Positions 51,285-60,639 of a stretch of DNA of 64,000 bases are shown piece after piece. The stretch comes from Priestia megaterium NBRC 15308 = ATCC 14581 (GTDB lineage: Bacteria; Bacillota; Bacilli; Bacillales; Bacillaceae_H), in assembly GCF_000832985.1 (NCBI RefSeq), contig NZ_CP009920.1:4148501-4212500 (forward strand), in the 5' to 3' direction. The translations under genes were made by a program, and so were the position numbers. How positions within the stretch are numbered: position 1 is the first letter of the stretch; each line of letters starts with the position of its first letter. A model generated the notes under the pieces. That model saw only the letters and a program-made list of their open reading frames with translations, made no database searches and was not told the DNA's origin.

Positions 51285-52701
51285 ACTCCTTACAAGAGCT
51301 AAACAGAAAGTAAAACAAAAAGTAAAGCAAGATTTATTCAGCCAGACGCAAAATCGTTTAACATTCCGATATAGCGCATTACTAATGCTGTTTTTGCTAT
51401 TATTCGTGTTTATTGTTTATGCATTGGTATATGTGGTTGTATCCAACAGTCAGCAGCAAAACTTAAATAGCATGCTAAAGCAAGAGTCCCGAATTGTCCA
51501 AAGCATCTTAATTAAACAAGCGATAAACAGCTCGAATCAACAGTCAAAAGAAGAGTACAAAAACATTGTCGTAGCCGGTGAAGATCAGTTTTTTTATTAT
51601 GTAATCAGTCCTGAAGGGGACCTTATTATGGGAAACGAAGCGAGCGAGCGGCTTCGCTCTAACTTATTAAATTTAATTGATGGCTGGATCCCTATTGAGA
51701 ATGAAGTGCGGAAAGAACGAATAAAAGCCCCACGCCCTAGTTTCGAACATATTGAAGGAGTAAAAGGGCAAAACGGGGAAGGCAAAATAGATATTGATTT
51801 GATGATGGCGGGTGAACCTATTTTTTATAAAGGTCAATTTTTAGGGATGCTTTATATTGGAAAAGACGTTTCATTTCTTTATCAGCTGTTAAAGTGGCTC
51901 CTTATTATTATGTTAAGCCTTACCGTACTGTTTGTAGGAGTAGCCATTTATATCAGCCGCTTAATGTCAAAACGGGCTATGGTTCCAATTGAAACAGCTT
52001 TTCAAAAGCAAAAAGAGTTTGTGGCGGATGCATCCCATGAGTTAAGAACGCCGCTTAGCGTTATGCTTTCTTCTATCAACGCTTTAGAAATGCAGGAGGA
52101 AGTAACAGAAGATCCTTTTTCTAAAAAATTAATCAATAATATGAAAGCTGAAGTAAAGCGGATGACGAGTCTCGTCAGTGATTTGCTTACGCTTGCACGC
52201 TCAGACTCTAATAAAGTAGAAAAAGCAATGATGCCCTTTGATATTACAGATGCGGTGCAAAAGGTAATGGAATCCGTTGAAACCCTAGCGATTTCTAAAC
52301 ATATTGATTTGCAGCTGGATACACCGGAAAAATTAGTGGTAACTGGAGATCAAGAGCGTCTAACTCAGCTGATTTACATTTTGTTAGATAATGCGATTAA
52401 ATATACGACTCCTCATGGAAATGTCAACATTCAAGTAGTTCAGCATGGAAGTGAATGTATATTAAAAGTACGTGATACGGGCGTTGGGATCCATCCAGAT
52501 GAAAAGGATCGAATCTTTGACCGCTTTTATCGTGCTGACAAATCGCGATCTCGTCAAATGGGAGGTCATGGGCTAGGCTTAGCAATCGCTAAATGGATCG
52601 TAGAAACACATAAAGGGAAAATTGACGTAGAAAGTGAACAAGAAAAAGGAAGTACATTTACAGTAAGGTTGCCAATGTCACAAAAAGTGAAAAAGAGTTA
52701 A
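51274..52701 (+). CDS. Sensor histidine kinase
   Basis: 475 aa; TTG start 11 nt inside the regulator gene. A short basic N-terminus has a KQKVKQ tandem, two membrane helices (about 35-57 and 205-228) flank an extracytoplasmic domain of about 145 residues, then comes a HAMP-less linker, HisKA with His255 in ADASHELRTPLS, and HATPase motifs LLDNAIKY, DTGVGI and HGLGLAIAKW. Forms a classical two-component pair with the upstream regulator. Copy B of the dispersed repeat begins right at its stop and supplies the terminator. Confidence 0.92.
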   Translation: MKAKLLTRAKQKVKQKVKQDLFSQTQNRLTFRYSALLMLFLLLFVFIVYALVYVVVSNSQQQNLNSMLKQESRIVQSILIKQAINSSNQQSKEEYKNIVVAGEDQFFYYVISPEGDLIMGNEASERLRSNLLNLIDGWIPIENEVRKERIKAPRPSFEHIEGVKGQNGEGKIDIDLMMAGEPIFYKGQFLGMLYIGKDVSFLYQLLKWLLIIMLSLTVLFVGVAIYISRLMSKRAMVPIETAFQKQKEFVADASHELRTPLSVMLSSINALEMQEEVTEDPFSKKLINNMKAEVKRMTSLVSDLLTLARSDSNKVEKAMMPFDITDAVQKVMESVETLAISKHIDLQLDTPEKLVVTGDQERLTQLIYILLDNAIKYTTPHGNVNIQVVQHGSECILKVRDTGVGIHPDEKDRIFDRFYRADKSRSRQMGGHGLGLAIAKWIVETHKGKIDVESEQEKGSTFTVRLPMSQKVKKS

Positions 52702-52853
52702 AAGAGGCTGTGACAAAATTAGCTGAAGGAAGATCCGAACGAGTTTGATTCCTGATGAGGAATCAAACTTGTTTGGTTTTTTTATGTTTAGGGTGAACGT
52801 AGATTTCATGTATATAGTTGCTTCTAGCTGGTGATTTGGTTATGTCTCAATCT
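52698..52853 (+). repeat. Dispersed intergenic repeat, copy B (includes terminator)
   Basis: AAAAGAGGCTGTGACAAAA at the kinase stop, terminator at 52732-52787 (CCGAACGAGTTTGATTCC with GGAATCAAACTTGTTTGG, then T7), then AACGTAGATTTCATGTAT, GTTGCTTCTAGCTG and TTGGTTATGTCTC. Same block order as copy A, with compensated changes in the stem. Confidence 0.85.
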
Positions 52854-52962
52854 CTTTTTAGTTAGTGAAAGTGACCAAATGAAAAAGAAAAGTTTAGACA
52901 AAATGGCGAATGTAAAAATCAGATAATTCAGTTATATTTACTAGCGTAGTATCTAGTCTATA

Positions 52963-53016
52963 TGTCAGGTTTCTTTACAAGGAGAAAGACTTTTTGAAGG
53001 AAACAGTGCATGATAG
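52963..53016 (+). promoter_or_regulatory. TnrA box and promoter of the allantoinase gene
   Basis: TGTCAGGTTTCTTTACA at 52963-52979 is a perfect TGTNAN7TNACA site. A -10-like CATGAT/TGATAG lies at 53009-53016, about 41 bp from the box centre, the same geometry as at tnrA. Confidence 0.68.
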
Positions 53017-53081
53017 AACAATAGCAGACTGCTTCGTTTAATAAGAAGATGGAGTAGTTAAATAAAGGGGAGTTTGATAAC

Positions 53082-54446
53082 ATGTACGATTTAATTATTC
53101 GGGATGGTTCGGTCGTATTAGAAGACGACATAGTAAAGGCGGATATAGGGATTAAAAAAGGAAAGATTGTAGAAATAGCGCAAGGTGTTAGCATACCAGC
53201 AAAAAAATACGTAAATGCTAAAGGCAAATATGTTCTGCCTGGAATGATTGATATTCACGTGCATTTTGATGAACCGAGCCGAGACCATTGGGAAGGGTTT
53301 GATTACGGTTCAGCATCTATGGCCGCAGGAGGCTGCACTACATATTTTGATATGCCTTTAAACGGCGTTCCTCCTACCGTAACAGAAGCAGCGCTGTGTG
53401 AAAAGAAAAAGCTGGCTGATCAAAAGTCAGTAGTAGATTATGGTCTATGGGGAGGGTTGGTTCCTGGTAATAAAGAAGAATTAGCCAAAATGGCTCATTC
53501 GGGTGTAATAGGTTTTAAAGCATTTATGTCAGAAGCCGGTTCTGAATTTGATTTCTCAGATGACCTCACATTATACGAAGGAATGAAAAAGATTGCAAAA
53601 CTAAATAAAGTGCTTGCCCTGCATGCTGAAAGAAATGACTTAATACAAAAGCTTGAACAGGCTAAACAGAAGCAAAAGCAAACTGCTATTAAAGATTATT
53701 TAGAAACGCGACCGGTTGTAGCAGAAGTAAACGCAGTAAAGCAAGCGCTTGAGTACGGTGAAGAAACGGGATGTCCGCTTCATTTCGTACACATTAGCAG
53801 CTATGAAGCAGTGCAGCTTATTACGGAAGCAAAGAAGAATGGAAGGAACGTTACGCTGGAAACTTGTCCGCATTATTTACTTTTTACAGAGGAAGACTTT
53901 GAAGAAATTGGGGTAACGGCTAAGTGTGCACCTCCTCTTCGCAGCAGGAGTCAAAAAGAAAAATTATGGGCTTGTATTCAATCAGAGGAAATAGATATGA
54001 TTTCTTCGGATCATTCTCCTTGTCCAATTGAGTTGAAAACAGCTCATCAGAATGATTTATTTAAAGTTTGGGGTGGAATATCAGGCGGTCAGTACTCTTT
54101 GCAAGCAATGATTAGTGAGGGAGCCATCACTAGAGGGATTTCTCTTTCTCACATTTCAAAGCTTGTATCAACGAATCCAGCTAAACGATTCGGTTTATAC
54201 CCTAAAAAAGGAAGCATCCTGCTGGGATCCGATGCGGATTTGGTTATCGTTGATCTGGATCAAACTGAAAAAGTGACAAAAGAAGGAATGGTTTTCAAAC
54301 ATAAGCACAGTATATATGAAGGAACGGTATTTAATAGCGTTATTTTAACTACCATTAATAGAGGAACGATTGTATACAATAAAGAAGAAGGTGTGTTTCC
54401 TCTTCACAAAGGACAAATGGTAAACGGTGAATACGTAAAATTGTAG
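53082..54446 (+). CDS. allB: Allantoinase
   Basis: 454 aa; ATG after AAAGGGGAG. Amidohydrolase superfamily (cyclic amidohydrolase branch): metal histidines His59/His61 in DIHVHFDEP, carboxylated Lys146 in GFKAFMSE, HFVHISS and DMISSDHSPCP. Allantoinase opens allantoin to allantoate in purine nitrogen salvage; the B. subtilis equivalent is pucH. No other purine-degradation genes are adjacent. A TnrA box upstream fits nitrogen-limited expression. Dihydropyrimidinase is the main alternative, but the GCTTYFDMPLN segment is typical of allantoinase. Confidence 0.9.
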   Translation: MYDLIIRDGSVVLEDDIVKADIGIKKGKIVEIAQGVSIPAKKYVNAKGKYVLPGMIDIHVHFDEPSRDHWEGFDYGSASMAAGGCTTYFDMPLNGVPPTVTEAALCEKKKLADQKSVVDYGLWGGLVPGNKEELAKMAHSGVIGFKAFMSEAGSEFDFSDDLTLYEGMKKIAKLNKVLALHAERNDLIQKLEQAKQKQKQTAIKDYLETRPVVAEVNAVKQALEYGEETGCPLHFVHISSYEAVQLITEAKKNGRNVTLETCPHYLLFTEEDFEEIGVTAKCAPPLRSRSQKEKLWACIQSEEIDMISSDHSPCPIELKTAHQNDLFKVWGGISGGQYSLQAMISEGAITRGISLSHISKLVSTNPAKRFGLYPKKGSILLGSDADLVIVDLDQTEKVTKEGMVFKHKHSIYEGTVFNSVILTTINRGTIVYNKEEGVFPLHKGQMVNGEYVKL

Positions 54447-54454
54447 GTACGGTG

Positions 54455-54494
54455 AAAAAAGAGATAAAAAATAAACCTTTTATCTCTTTTTTTA
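54455..54494 (+). terminator. Allantoinase terminator
   Basis: AAAAAAGAGATAAAA/TTTTATCTCTTTTTTT hairpin. Confidence 0.85.
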
Positions 54495-54892
54495 CATAAA
54501 AAAATGAGGATGACTTATATTAAAGGTAATACATAGGGGGAAAATAAGTATCTACTATAACAAAACAGATATTTTTAAAGAGGATTTTATTATTCTAAAA
54601 AAGTATATTTTCGATTGAGGGAAGCATAATGAAAAAATAATAAAGTTTCTTTTTTAATATAGAGAAAAAATTTCCAAAAAGAAAAATATTATCTGGTTGT
54701 ATGAAAAGTAGATAATCAGATGCTTTGTAATCAAGGGTTTTGTATAAAAAAAATTTCAAAAAGATATTTCAAGAAAAGAAATCTTGATTTAAAGCTTTTT
54801 ATAGGTACAATTTTATAATGAAAAACCGTATTTTATGCACTCATTGTAAAATTCTGATATTGACAGAATCATTTTATAAGAATAAAATTTTC
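54495..54892. other. AT-rich non-coding region upstream of dtpT
   Basis: About 400 bp with no credible gene. Very AT-rich with many A- and T-tracts; several patches (ATTTCAAGAAAAG, AATTTCC) look faintly like CodY sites but none is close to consensus. Confidence 0.4.
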
Positions 54893-54921
54893 TTGTTTCT
54901 ATTTTTTTATATCATCATAAT
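54893..54921 (+). promoter_or_regulatory. Promoter of dtpT
   Basis: TTGTTT (54893-54898), 17-bp spacer, CATAAT (54916-54921). Confidence 0.45.
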
Positions 54922-54974
54922 TTTTTGACAGTTTTGTCTATGGTGGTTTACGGTTGAAAGAGAGGTTAAGGAAT

Positions 54975-56465
54975 ATGTCGGTAGAGAGAGAAAAAGTGTA
55001 TGAAACAGTTCCTCAAAAAGGATTCTTCGGACATCCTAAAGGGTTATTTACCTTGTTCTTTACAGAATTCTGGGAGCGTTTTTCATACTATGGAATGCGT
55101 GCGCTACTTGTATTGTACATGTACGATACAATTGCAAACGGTGGATTAGGAATGGAACAAGGAACCGCTTTAGCGATCTTTTCTATTTATGGTTCCCTTG
55201 TTTATATGTCTGGAATTATTGGTGGTTGGATTGCAGACCGCATTTTAGGTACGTCTAATACGGTGTTTTACGGTGGTATATTTATTATGTTGGGACATTT
55301 AGTCCTTGCGTTGCCAGCAGGTGTAACCGCGCTGTTTATTTCAATGTTCTTAATTATCATCGGAACAGGTTTATTAAAACCAAACGTTTCAAGCGTTGTG
55401 GGCGATATGTATAGCCCTACTGATAACCGTCGAGATGCTGGATTTAGTATCTTCTATATGGGTGTAAATGCTGGAGCATTTATCGCGCCGCTAGTTGTTT
55501 CAACAGTAGGTGAAAAGTATAACTACCACTTAGGTTTTGGAATCGCGGCAGTAGGAATGCTTTTAGGTCTAATCGTATTTATGGCTACACGAGGCAAAAA
55601 CCTAGGTCGTGCAGGCAGACAAGTTCCAAACCCTTTAAAACCAGAAGAACGCAAAAAAGTTTTTGGTACCATTGCACTTGCTGTAGTTGTACTGGCAATC
55701 TTTATTGTACTGACTTCTTTAGCGGGCATTTTAACTGTTGAAGGCGTTATTTTATTTGTAAGTATTTTAGCGATTGTTATTCCTATTATTTACTTTGTTG
55801 TTATGTATAAGAGCCCCAAAACAACAGCTGATGAGCGTTCACGCGTATTAGCGTACATTCCTCTTTTTATCTCTGGAGTAATGTTCTGGGCGATTCAAGA
55901 GCAGGGATCAACAATTTTAGCAACATATGCAAAAGATCATACGCAGCTAACGTATGGTGGTTTTAAAATTCCAGTTGGCTGGTTCCAATCGTTAAATCCG
56001 CTATTCATTATTATATTTGCGCCAGTTTTTGCAGCGGTTTGGGTAAAATTAGGAAATAGACAGCCTTCTACACCAAAGAAGTTTTCGTTAGGACTTTTAT
56101 TTGCAGGGCTTTCTTTCCTTGTCATGGTTATCCCAGCTAGCATTCATGGAAATGAAACGTTAGCGAGCCCCCTATGGCTAGTGCTAAGCTTCTTCTTAGT
56201 TGTAGTTGGAGAGCTTTGTTTATCACCAGTAGGGCTATCAACTACAACAAAACTAGCACCTGCAGCGTTTTCTGCTCAGACGATGAGTTTATGGTTCCTA
56301 ACAAGCGCAGCGGCGCAGGCAATCAATGCTCAGCTTGTTCAATACTATGAAAACATTTCGCAAGTTGTTTATTTTGCTGCATTGGGCGGAGTGTCGGTCA
56401 TTTTAGGTGTAATTGTGCTAATGATTTCGCCAAAAATTCAGCGTTTAATGAAAGGTGTTCAATAA
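54975..56465 (+). CDS. dtpT: POT-family di-/tripeptide:H+ symporter (DtpT-like)
   Basis: 496 aa; ATG at 54975 after GAGAGGTTAAGGA (an upstream TTG at 54954 has no ribosome site). Twelve to fourteen membrane helices. POT signatures: FFTEFWERFSYYGMRALLVL (the ExxER motif) at about 24-43, GGWIADRILG, and FSIFYMGVNAGAFIAPL (PTR2 motif, about 158). Imports short peptides with protons. Single gene. Confidence 0.92.
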   Translation: MSVEREKVYETVPQKGFFGHPKGLFTLFFTEFWERFSYYGMRALLVLYMYDTIANGGLGMEQGTALAIFSIYGSLVYMSGIIGGWIADRILGTSNTVFYGGIFIMLGHLVLALPAGVTALFISMFLIIIGTGLLKPNVSSVVGDMYSPTDNRRDAGFSIFYMGVNAGAFIAPLVVSTVGEKYNYHLGFGIAAVGMLLGLIVFMATRGKNLGRAGRQVPNPLKPEERKKVFGTIALAVVVLAIFIVLTSLAGILTVEGVILFVSILAIVIPIIYFVVMYKSPKTTADERSRVLAYIPLFISGVMFWAIQEQGSTILATYAKDHTQLTYGGFKIPVGWFQSLNPLFIIIFAPVFAAVWVKLGNRQPSTPKKFSLGLLFAGLSFLVMVIPASIHGNETLASPLWLVLSFFLVVVGELCLSPVGLSTTTKLAPAAFSAQTMSLWFLTSAAAQAINAQLVQYYENISQVVYFAALGGVSVILGVIVLMISPKIQRLMKGVQ

Positions 56466-56466
56466 G

Positions 56467-56494
56467 AAAAACCGTCCTTAAGGACGGTTTTTTT
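56467..56494. terminator. Bidirectional terminator
   Basis: AAAAACCGTCC/GGACGGTTTTTTT with TTAA loop, between dtpT and the convergent DUF gene. Confidence 0.9.
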
Positions 56495-56897
56495 ATGATT
56501 TATTTGAAAAAATATTCATGAAGGAGGCGTAGGTCTGATCGTCCTCACCCTCATAGAACGCAAGATTTAAAAGTCTGTTAAGTTCGTTTGTTGATTTTTC
56601 AGTTTCTGCAATAATTTGATGCATATGAGCAATTTTAGACATAGATCCGTTGCCATGAGCATTTTTGATTTGATTTAATGTTAAATGAAGCGATAAGACC
56701 TCTCGGCGAAGAGCTTGTCTTAATTCAGACGAAGCAGGGATAAAAAAGCGTTTATAAAAATAACTCGCTTCTTCAAACACCAATTCTCCATTTTCTAGCT
56801 CTTTAGCCGCAATTTCTTTAATCTCTTGATCGTCTAATCGACTGGCCGCTTCTTCGATAAGAAATCCAAAAATAATAGCCGTATCTGGTTTTAACAT
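56493..56897 (-). CDS. Helical hypothetical protein (134 aa)
   Basis: Start at 56897 after TGGAGGTTACTGT; a longer frame to 56969 lacks a ribosome site. All-helical and acidic, with histidines and glutamates spaced as in four-helix bundles (FLIEEAASRLDDQEIKEIAA, EVLSLHLTLNQIKNAHGNG, KIAHMHQIIAETEKST). A DUF3231/ferritin-like fold is possible but not established. Monocistronic, leftward. Confidence 0.68.
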   Translation of the reverse strand: MLKPDTAIIFGFLIEEAASRLDDQEIKEIAAKELENGELVFEEASYFYKRFFIPASSELRQALRREVLSLHLTLNQIKNAHGNGSMSKIAHMHQIIAETEKSTNELNRLLNLAFYEGEDDQTYASFMNIFSNKS

Positions 56898-57216
56898 ACA
56901 GTAACCTCCATTATTATAAAAAAGAACTATGTAGTTAATATGTATAGATAGAAAGGAAAAAATATTCATAGTAATTCACTAATCAGCATAGACAAAAAAA
57001 TAAAAAATATTCTTTATAGGTAAACTAAAATTATTTCAAAATAAATTTTTTATAATTAAACATTTTTTCCATATTAAAGGATTATTTTGACTTTTAAAAA
57101 GAGATGAATAGAATAAAGAGGGTTCTTAGTACCTATATAAAAAGAAAATTTATAAAAGATATTAAATTCAGAAATTTCTACCTCTTTTTAGGTAAAAAAT
57201 TGCTCTACTAAAATAG

Positions 57217-57245
57217 TTGACAGCAGAAATAGATAGGCATAAAAT
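57217..57245 (+). promoter_or_regulatory. Sigma-A promoter of maeA
   Basis: TTGACA (57217-57222), 17-bp spacer, TAAAAT (57240-57245). It gives a leader of about 140 nt. The rest of the 56.9-57.4 kb gap is AT-rich and has no gene. Confidence 0.7.
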
Positions 57246-57349
57246 ATACTATTGTCAAATGAATTAGCAAGCTATTCATAAAAAGTTAACGGACATTTGA
57301 AGAATATGAGTAATATTCATATAAGGTATTAATTACTTAAATCTAACCA

Positions 57350-57372
57350 ACTTGTATGCTTGTCATACAAGT
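57350..57372. promoter_or_regulatory. 9-bp perfect inverted repeat in the maeA leader
   Basis: ACTTGTATG and CATACAAGT separated by CTTGT, ending 4 nt before the maeA ribosome site. It could be a repressor operator or an RNA hairpin limiting translation. Confidence 0.6.
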
Positions 57373-57394
57373 CTACAGAAAGGAAGATAGTCGT

Positions 57395-59104
57395 ATGCGC
57401 AACGTATTTTTTGCAGATAATGAAACAATTGAAACGACTTTACGTGGGAAAGAAATTTTAGGAGCTCCAATGTTAAACAAAGGAGTAGCTTTTACAAAAG
57501 AAGAGCGTAAAACGTTAGGATTAGAAGGTTTACTTCCTCCAATGACTTTAACTTTAGATGAGCAGGCAAAACGTGCATATGAGCAATTTTTAGCTCAGGC
57601 AGATAATCTTGGTAAGAATGTGTATTTAAACGATTTACAGAACCGTAATGCTGTATTATTCTATCGTTTATTGCAAGATCACTTAAAAGAAATGCTTCCA
57701 GTTGTTTATACACCAACAGTTGGACAAGCAATCCAAGAATACAGCCACGAATATCGCCGTCCGGGTGGCGTATACTTGTCAATCGATAATGTAGAAGGCA
57801 TTGAAGAAGCTCTTAAAAATATCGATGCAAATAGTGAAGACATTGATTTAATGGTTATTACAGATTCAGAAAGTATTTTAGGAATTGGTGACTGGGGCGT
57901 TGGCGGTATTAATATTGCTATCGGTAAATTAGCCGTATACACAGCTGCAGCAGGAATCGATCCAAGCAGAGTACTTCCAGTTGTTCTTGATGTAGGAACA
58001 AACAACGAAAAATTATTAAATGATCCTTTATATATCGGAAACCGTCATGAACGTATCCGCGGTGAGCGCTATGATCATTTCGTAGATCAATTCATTTCAA
58101 AATCTCTTGAAATATTCCCTAATGCACTGTTACACTGGGAAGATTTCGGTAATGTAAATGCTCGTAACATTATTAACAAGTACGGAAAAGAAGTTCTAAC
58201 GTTTAACGATGATATCCAAGGAACAGGTGCTGTAACGCTTGCCGCTATTTTCTCAGCAGTTCAAGTGTCTAAAATGCCACTTCGTGACCACCGCGTTTTA
58301 ATCTTTGGACCGGGTACAGCAGGTATCGGTATTGCAGATCAAGTTCGTGACGCAATGGTATTAGACGGTATTACAGAAGAAGAAGCATACAAAAACTTCT
58401 GGGCAGTTGATTTCCGAGGCCTTTTAACAGATGACATGGACGACTTATTAGGTTTCCAAACGCCTTATGCACGAAAAGCAGAAGAAGTGAAGGGCTGGAA
58501 CCGTGAAGAAGACAAAATTTCTCTTTTAGAAGTTGTCAGACAAGTTAAACCAACAATCTTAATTGGTACGTCTGGTGTAGCAGGCGCATTCTCAGAAGAA
58601 ATCGTAAAAGAAATGGCGAAGCATATAGAACGCCCAGCTATTTTACCAATGTCAAATCCAACTCCGCTTGCGGAAGCTACTCCTGAAAACCTATTAAATT
58701 GGACAGAAGGAAAAGCGCTTGTAGCGACTGGAAGTCCGTTTGAACCAGTTAACTATGATGGTGTGGAATATGAAATTGGTCAATCTAATAATGCTTTTGT
58801 TTTCCCTGGTCTTGGTCTTGGATCAATCGTGGTAAAAGCAGAAGTTATTACAGACAGCATGTTTGCAGCATGTGCACACGCTGTAGCTCAAATGGTAGAC
58901 AGCAGCAAGCCGGGTGCTTCATTACTACCACGCGTAGAAGAATTACGTGAAGTATCCTATAACGTTGCTTTAGCGGTTGCTAACGCAGCAATTAAAGATG
59001 GCGTTGCAAAAGAAGTTCCAACAGATGTTAAAGCGGCAGTAAAAGCAGCAATGTGGGAACCAACATACAAAGAAATTAAAGCTTTAGAAACAGTAAATGC
59101 TTAA
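57395..59104 (+). CDS. maeA: NAD-dependent malic enzyme
   Basis: 569 aa; ATG at 57395 after AAAGGAAGATAG. Large-subunit malic enzyme: substrate region [16 protein letters not shown] (about 103-118), metal-binding block [12 protein letters not shown] and [16 protein letters not shown], and Rossmann motif [14 protein letters not shown] (about 303-316). It decarboxylates malate to pyruvate. The size and order (malic enzyme, then a 2-hydroxycarboxylate carrier) indicate a malate-utilisation unit. B. subtilis MaeA is controlled by a malate two-component system, which is not present here. Confidence 0.92.
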   Translation: MRNVFFADNETIETTLRGKEILGAPMLNKGVAFTKEERKTLGLEGLLPPMTLTLDEQAKRAYEQFLAQADNLGKNVYLNDLQNRNAVLFYRLLQDHLKEMLPVVYTPTVGQAIQEYSHEYRRPGGVYLSIDNVEGIEEALKNIDANSEDIDLMVITDSESILGIGDWGVGGINIAIGKLAVYTAAAGIDPSRVLPVVLDVGTNNEKLLNDPLYIGNRHERIRGERYDHFVDQFISKSLEIFPNALLHWEDFGNVNARNIINKYGKEVLTFNDDIQGTGAVTLAAIFSAVQVSKMPLRDHRVLIFGPGTAGIGIADQVRDAMVLDGITEEEAYKNFWAVDFRGLLTDDMDDLLGFQTPYARKAEEVKGWNREEDKISLLEVVRQVKPTILIGTSGVAGAFSEEIVKEMAKHIERPAILPMSNPTPLAEATPENLLNWTEGKALVATGSPFEPVNYDGVEYEIGQSNNAFVFPGLGLGSIVVKAEVITDSMFAACAHAVAQMVDSSKPGASLLPRVEELREVSYNVALAVANAAIKDGVAKEVPTDVKAAVKAAMWEPTYKEIKALETVNA

Positions 59105-59115
59105 TTTTTAGATAG

Positions 59116-59155
59116 AAAAAGCACAGCTTCTGAAAAAAGAAGCTGTGCTTTTTTT
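59116..59155 (+). terminator. maeA terminator
   Basis: AAAAAGCACAGCTTC/GAAGCTGTGCTTTTTTT with an A-rich loop. Confidence 0.9.
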
Positions 59156-59247
59156 AGTTACAAAAAGAATTCTTAAGTTACATAACGTATATAGTTTTTT
59201 GGAATTTGTGTATGATTCTCTATATTAGAACCACAGGGGGTTATGAG

Positions 59248-60591
59248 ATGAATACAGCACGTAAATTGGAAACGTTTACTCAAGATTCACAGCCTGAAAA
59301 TAAGGGTTTTTGGAACCGAATCAACAATATTAAAGTAGGAGTTATTCCTCTGCCGCTATACGTTTTACTTGCATTAATTGTATATGGCGCGGCCGTTTAC
59401 AACGAGCTTCCTCCAGATATGATTGGCGGATTTGCGATTATTATGGTAATGGGAATGCTGCTTGGTGATTTAGGATTAAAAATTCCGATTTTAAAAGATA
59501 TTGGCGGACCAGCTATTTTATCACTGCTTGTACCTTCCGTATTAGTTTTTTATAATGTTTTAAATCCCGCATCTATGGAAGCGGTAACAACTTTGATGAA
59601 AACATCAAACTTTTTATATCTTTATATTTCTTGTTTAGTAGCCGGAAGTATTCTTGGTATGAACCGTAAAGTTTTAATTCAAGGCTTTACACGTATGTTC
59701 GTACCGCTTGTATTAGGTACGTTAGCCGCTGTATCTGCAGGCGTAGCTGTTGGGATGTTATTTGGCTACGGAGCAAAACATACATTTTTCTATATTGTTG
59801 TACCAATTATTGGAGGAGGGATTGGTGAAGGTATTTTACCGCTTTCACTTGCTTATTCTCAAATTTTAGGTAGTTCAGCAGAATCTTTTGTGTCGCAAAT
59901 GATTCCAGCTGCTGTTATCGGAAACATCGTTGCTATCGTATGTGCTGGCTTAATGAAACGTCTAGGAGAGAAAAAGCCAGAATTAACAGGTAATGGAGTT
60001 CTTGTGAAGACAAAAGGCGGAGATGGCATCTCAGAAGATACAAATATCAAGAAACCAGTAGATTTTTCGTTAATGGGCGCAGGTCTTTTAATTGCATGTA
60101 GTTTCTTTATTTTCGGAGGCTTAGCACATAAGTTTTTAGGAATTCCAGGTCCAGTTTTAATGATCGTAGCGGCAACGCTAGTCAAATGTTTACAAGTAAT
60201 GCCTGCTAAGATGGAGCAAGGTGCTTACCATATGTACAAATTCATTTCTACGAGCTTAACATGGCCGTTAATGGTGGGGCTAGGGATTTTGTATATTCCT
60301 CTTGAAGATGTAGTGAAAATTGTTACACCAGGTTATGTGGTCGTATGTGCAGCAGTTGTTATTGCTATGGTAGCAACGGGTTATTTTGTAGGTAAAATGA
60401 TGAAAATGCATCCAGTGGATGCTGCAATTGTAACAGGTTGTCACAGTGGTTTAGGAGGTACGGGAGACGTAGCGATTTTATCAGCTTCCAACCGTATGTC
60501 ACTTATGCCATTTGCTCAAGTAGCAACAAGACTCGGAGGCGCTTCCACTGTTATTTTAGCTACGCTTCTTATGAAACTTTTAGGAGTATAA
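59248..60591 (+). CDS. cimH: Malate/citrate symporter CimH (2-hydroxycarboxylate transporter family)
   Basis: 447 aa (B. subtilis CimH 450 aa); ATG at 59248 after AGGGGGTTATGAG. Eleven membrane helices with the two 2HCT re-entrant GGxG loops, GGGIGEGILPLSLAY (about 200) and GLGGTGDVAILSASNRM (about 408, with the substrate Arg nearby). It imports malate and citrate with protons. It is separated from maeA by a terminator but likely serves the same pathway. Confidence 0.92.
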   Translation: MNTARKLETFTQDSQPENKGFWNRINNIKVGVIPLPLYVLLALIVYGAAVYNELPPDMIGGFAIIMVMGMLLGDLGLKIPILKDIGGPAILSLLVPSVLVFYNVLNPASMEAVTTLMKTSNFLYLYISCLVAGSILGMNRKVLIQGFTRMFVPLVLGTLAAVSAGVAVGMLFGYGAKHTFFYIVVPIIGGGIGEGILPLSLAYSQILGSSAESFVSQMIPAAVIGNIVAIVCAGLMKRLGEKKPELTGNGVLVKTKGGDGISEDTNIKKPVDFSLMGAGLLIACSFFIFGGLAHKFLGIPGPVLMIVAATLVKCLQVMPAKMEQGAYHMYKFISTSLTWPLMVGLGILYIPLEDVVKIVTPGYVVVCAAVVIAMVATGYFVGKMMKMHPVDAAIVTGCHSGLGGTGDVAILSASNRMSLMPFAQVATRLGGASTVILATLLMKLLGV

Positions 60592-60599
60592 AATCAAAA

Positions 60600-60637
60600 C
60601 AAAAAAGCAGCTCGGTTCGTACGAGCTGCTTTTTTTG
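60600..60637. terminator. Bidirectional terminator
   Basis: AAAAAAGCAGCTCG/CGAGCTGCTTTTTTT; the convergent HAD gene ends 3 nt beyond. Confidence 0.9.
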
Positions 60638-60639
60638 TC

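Noticed and set aside
54500-54890. CodY-box-like patches before dtpT
   Set aside because: AT-rich background makes weak matches frequent; none is near AATTTTCWGAAAATT.
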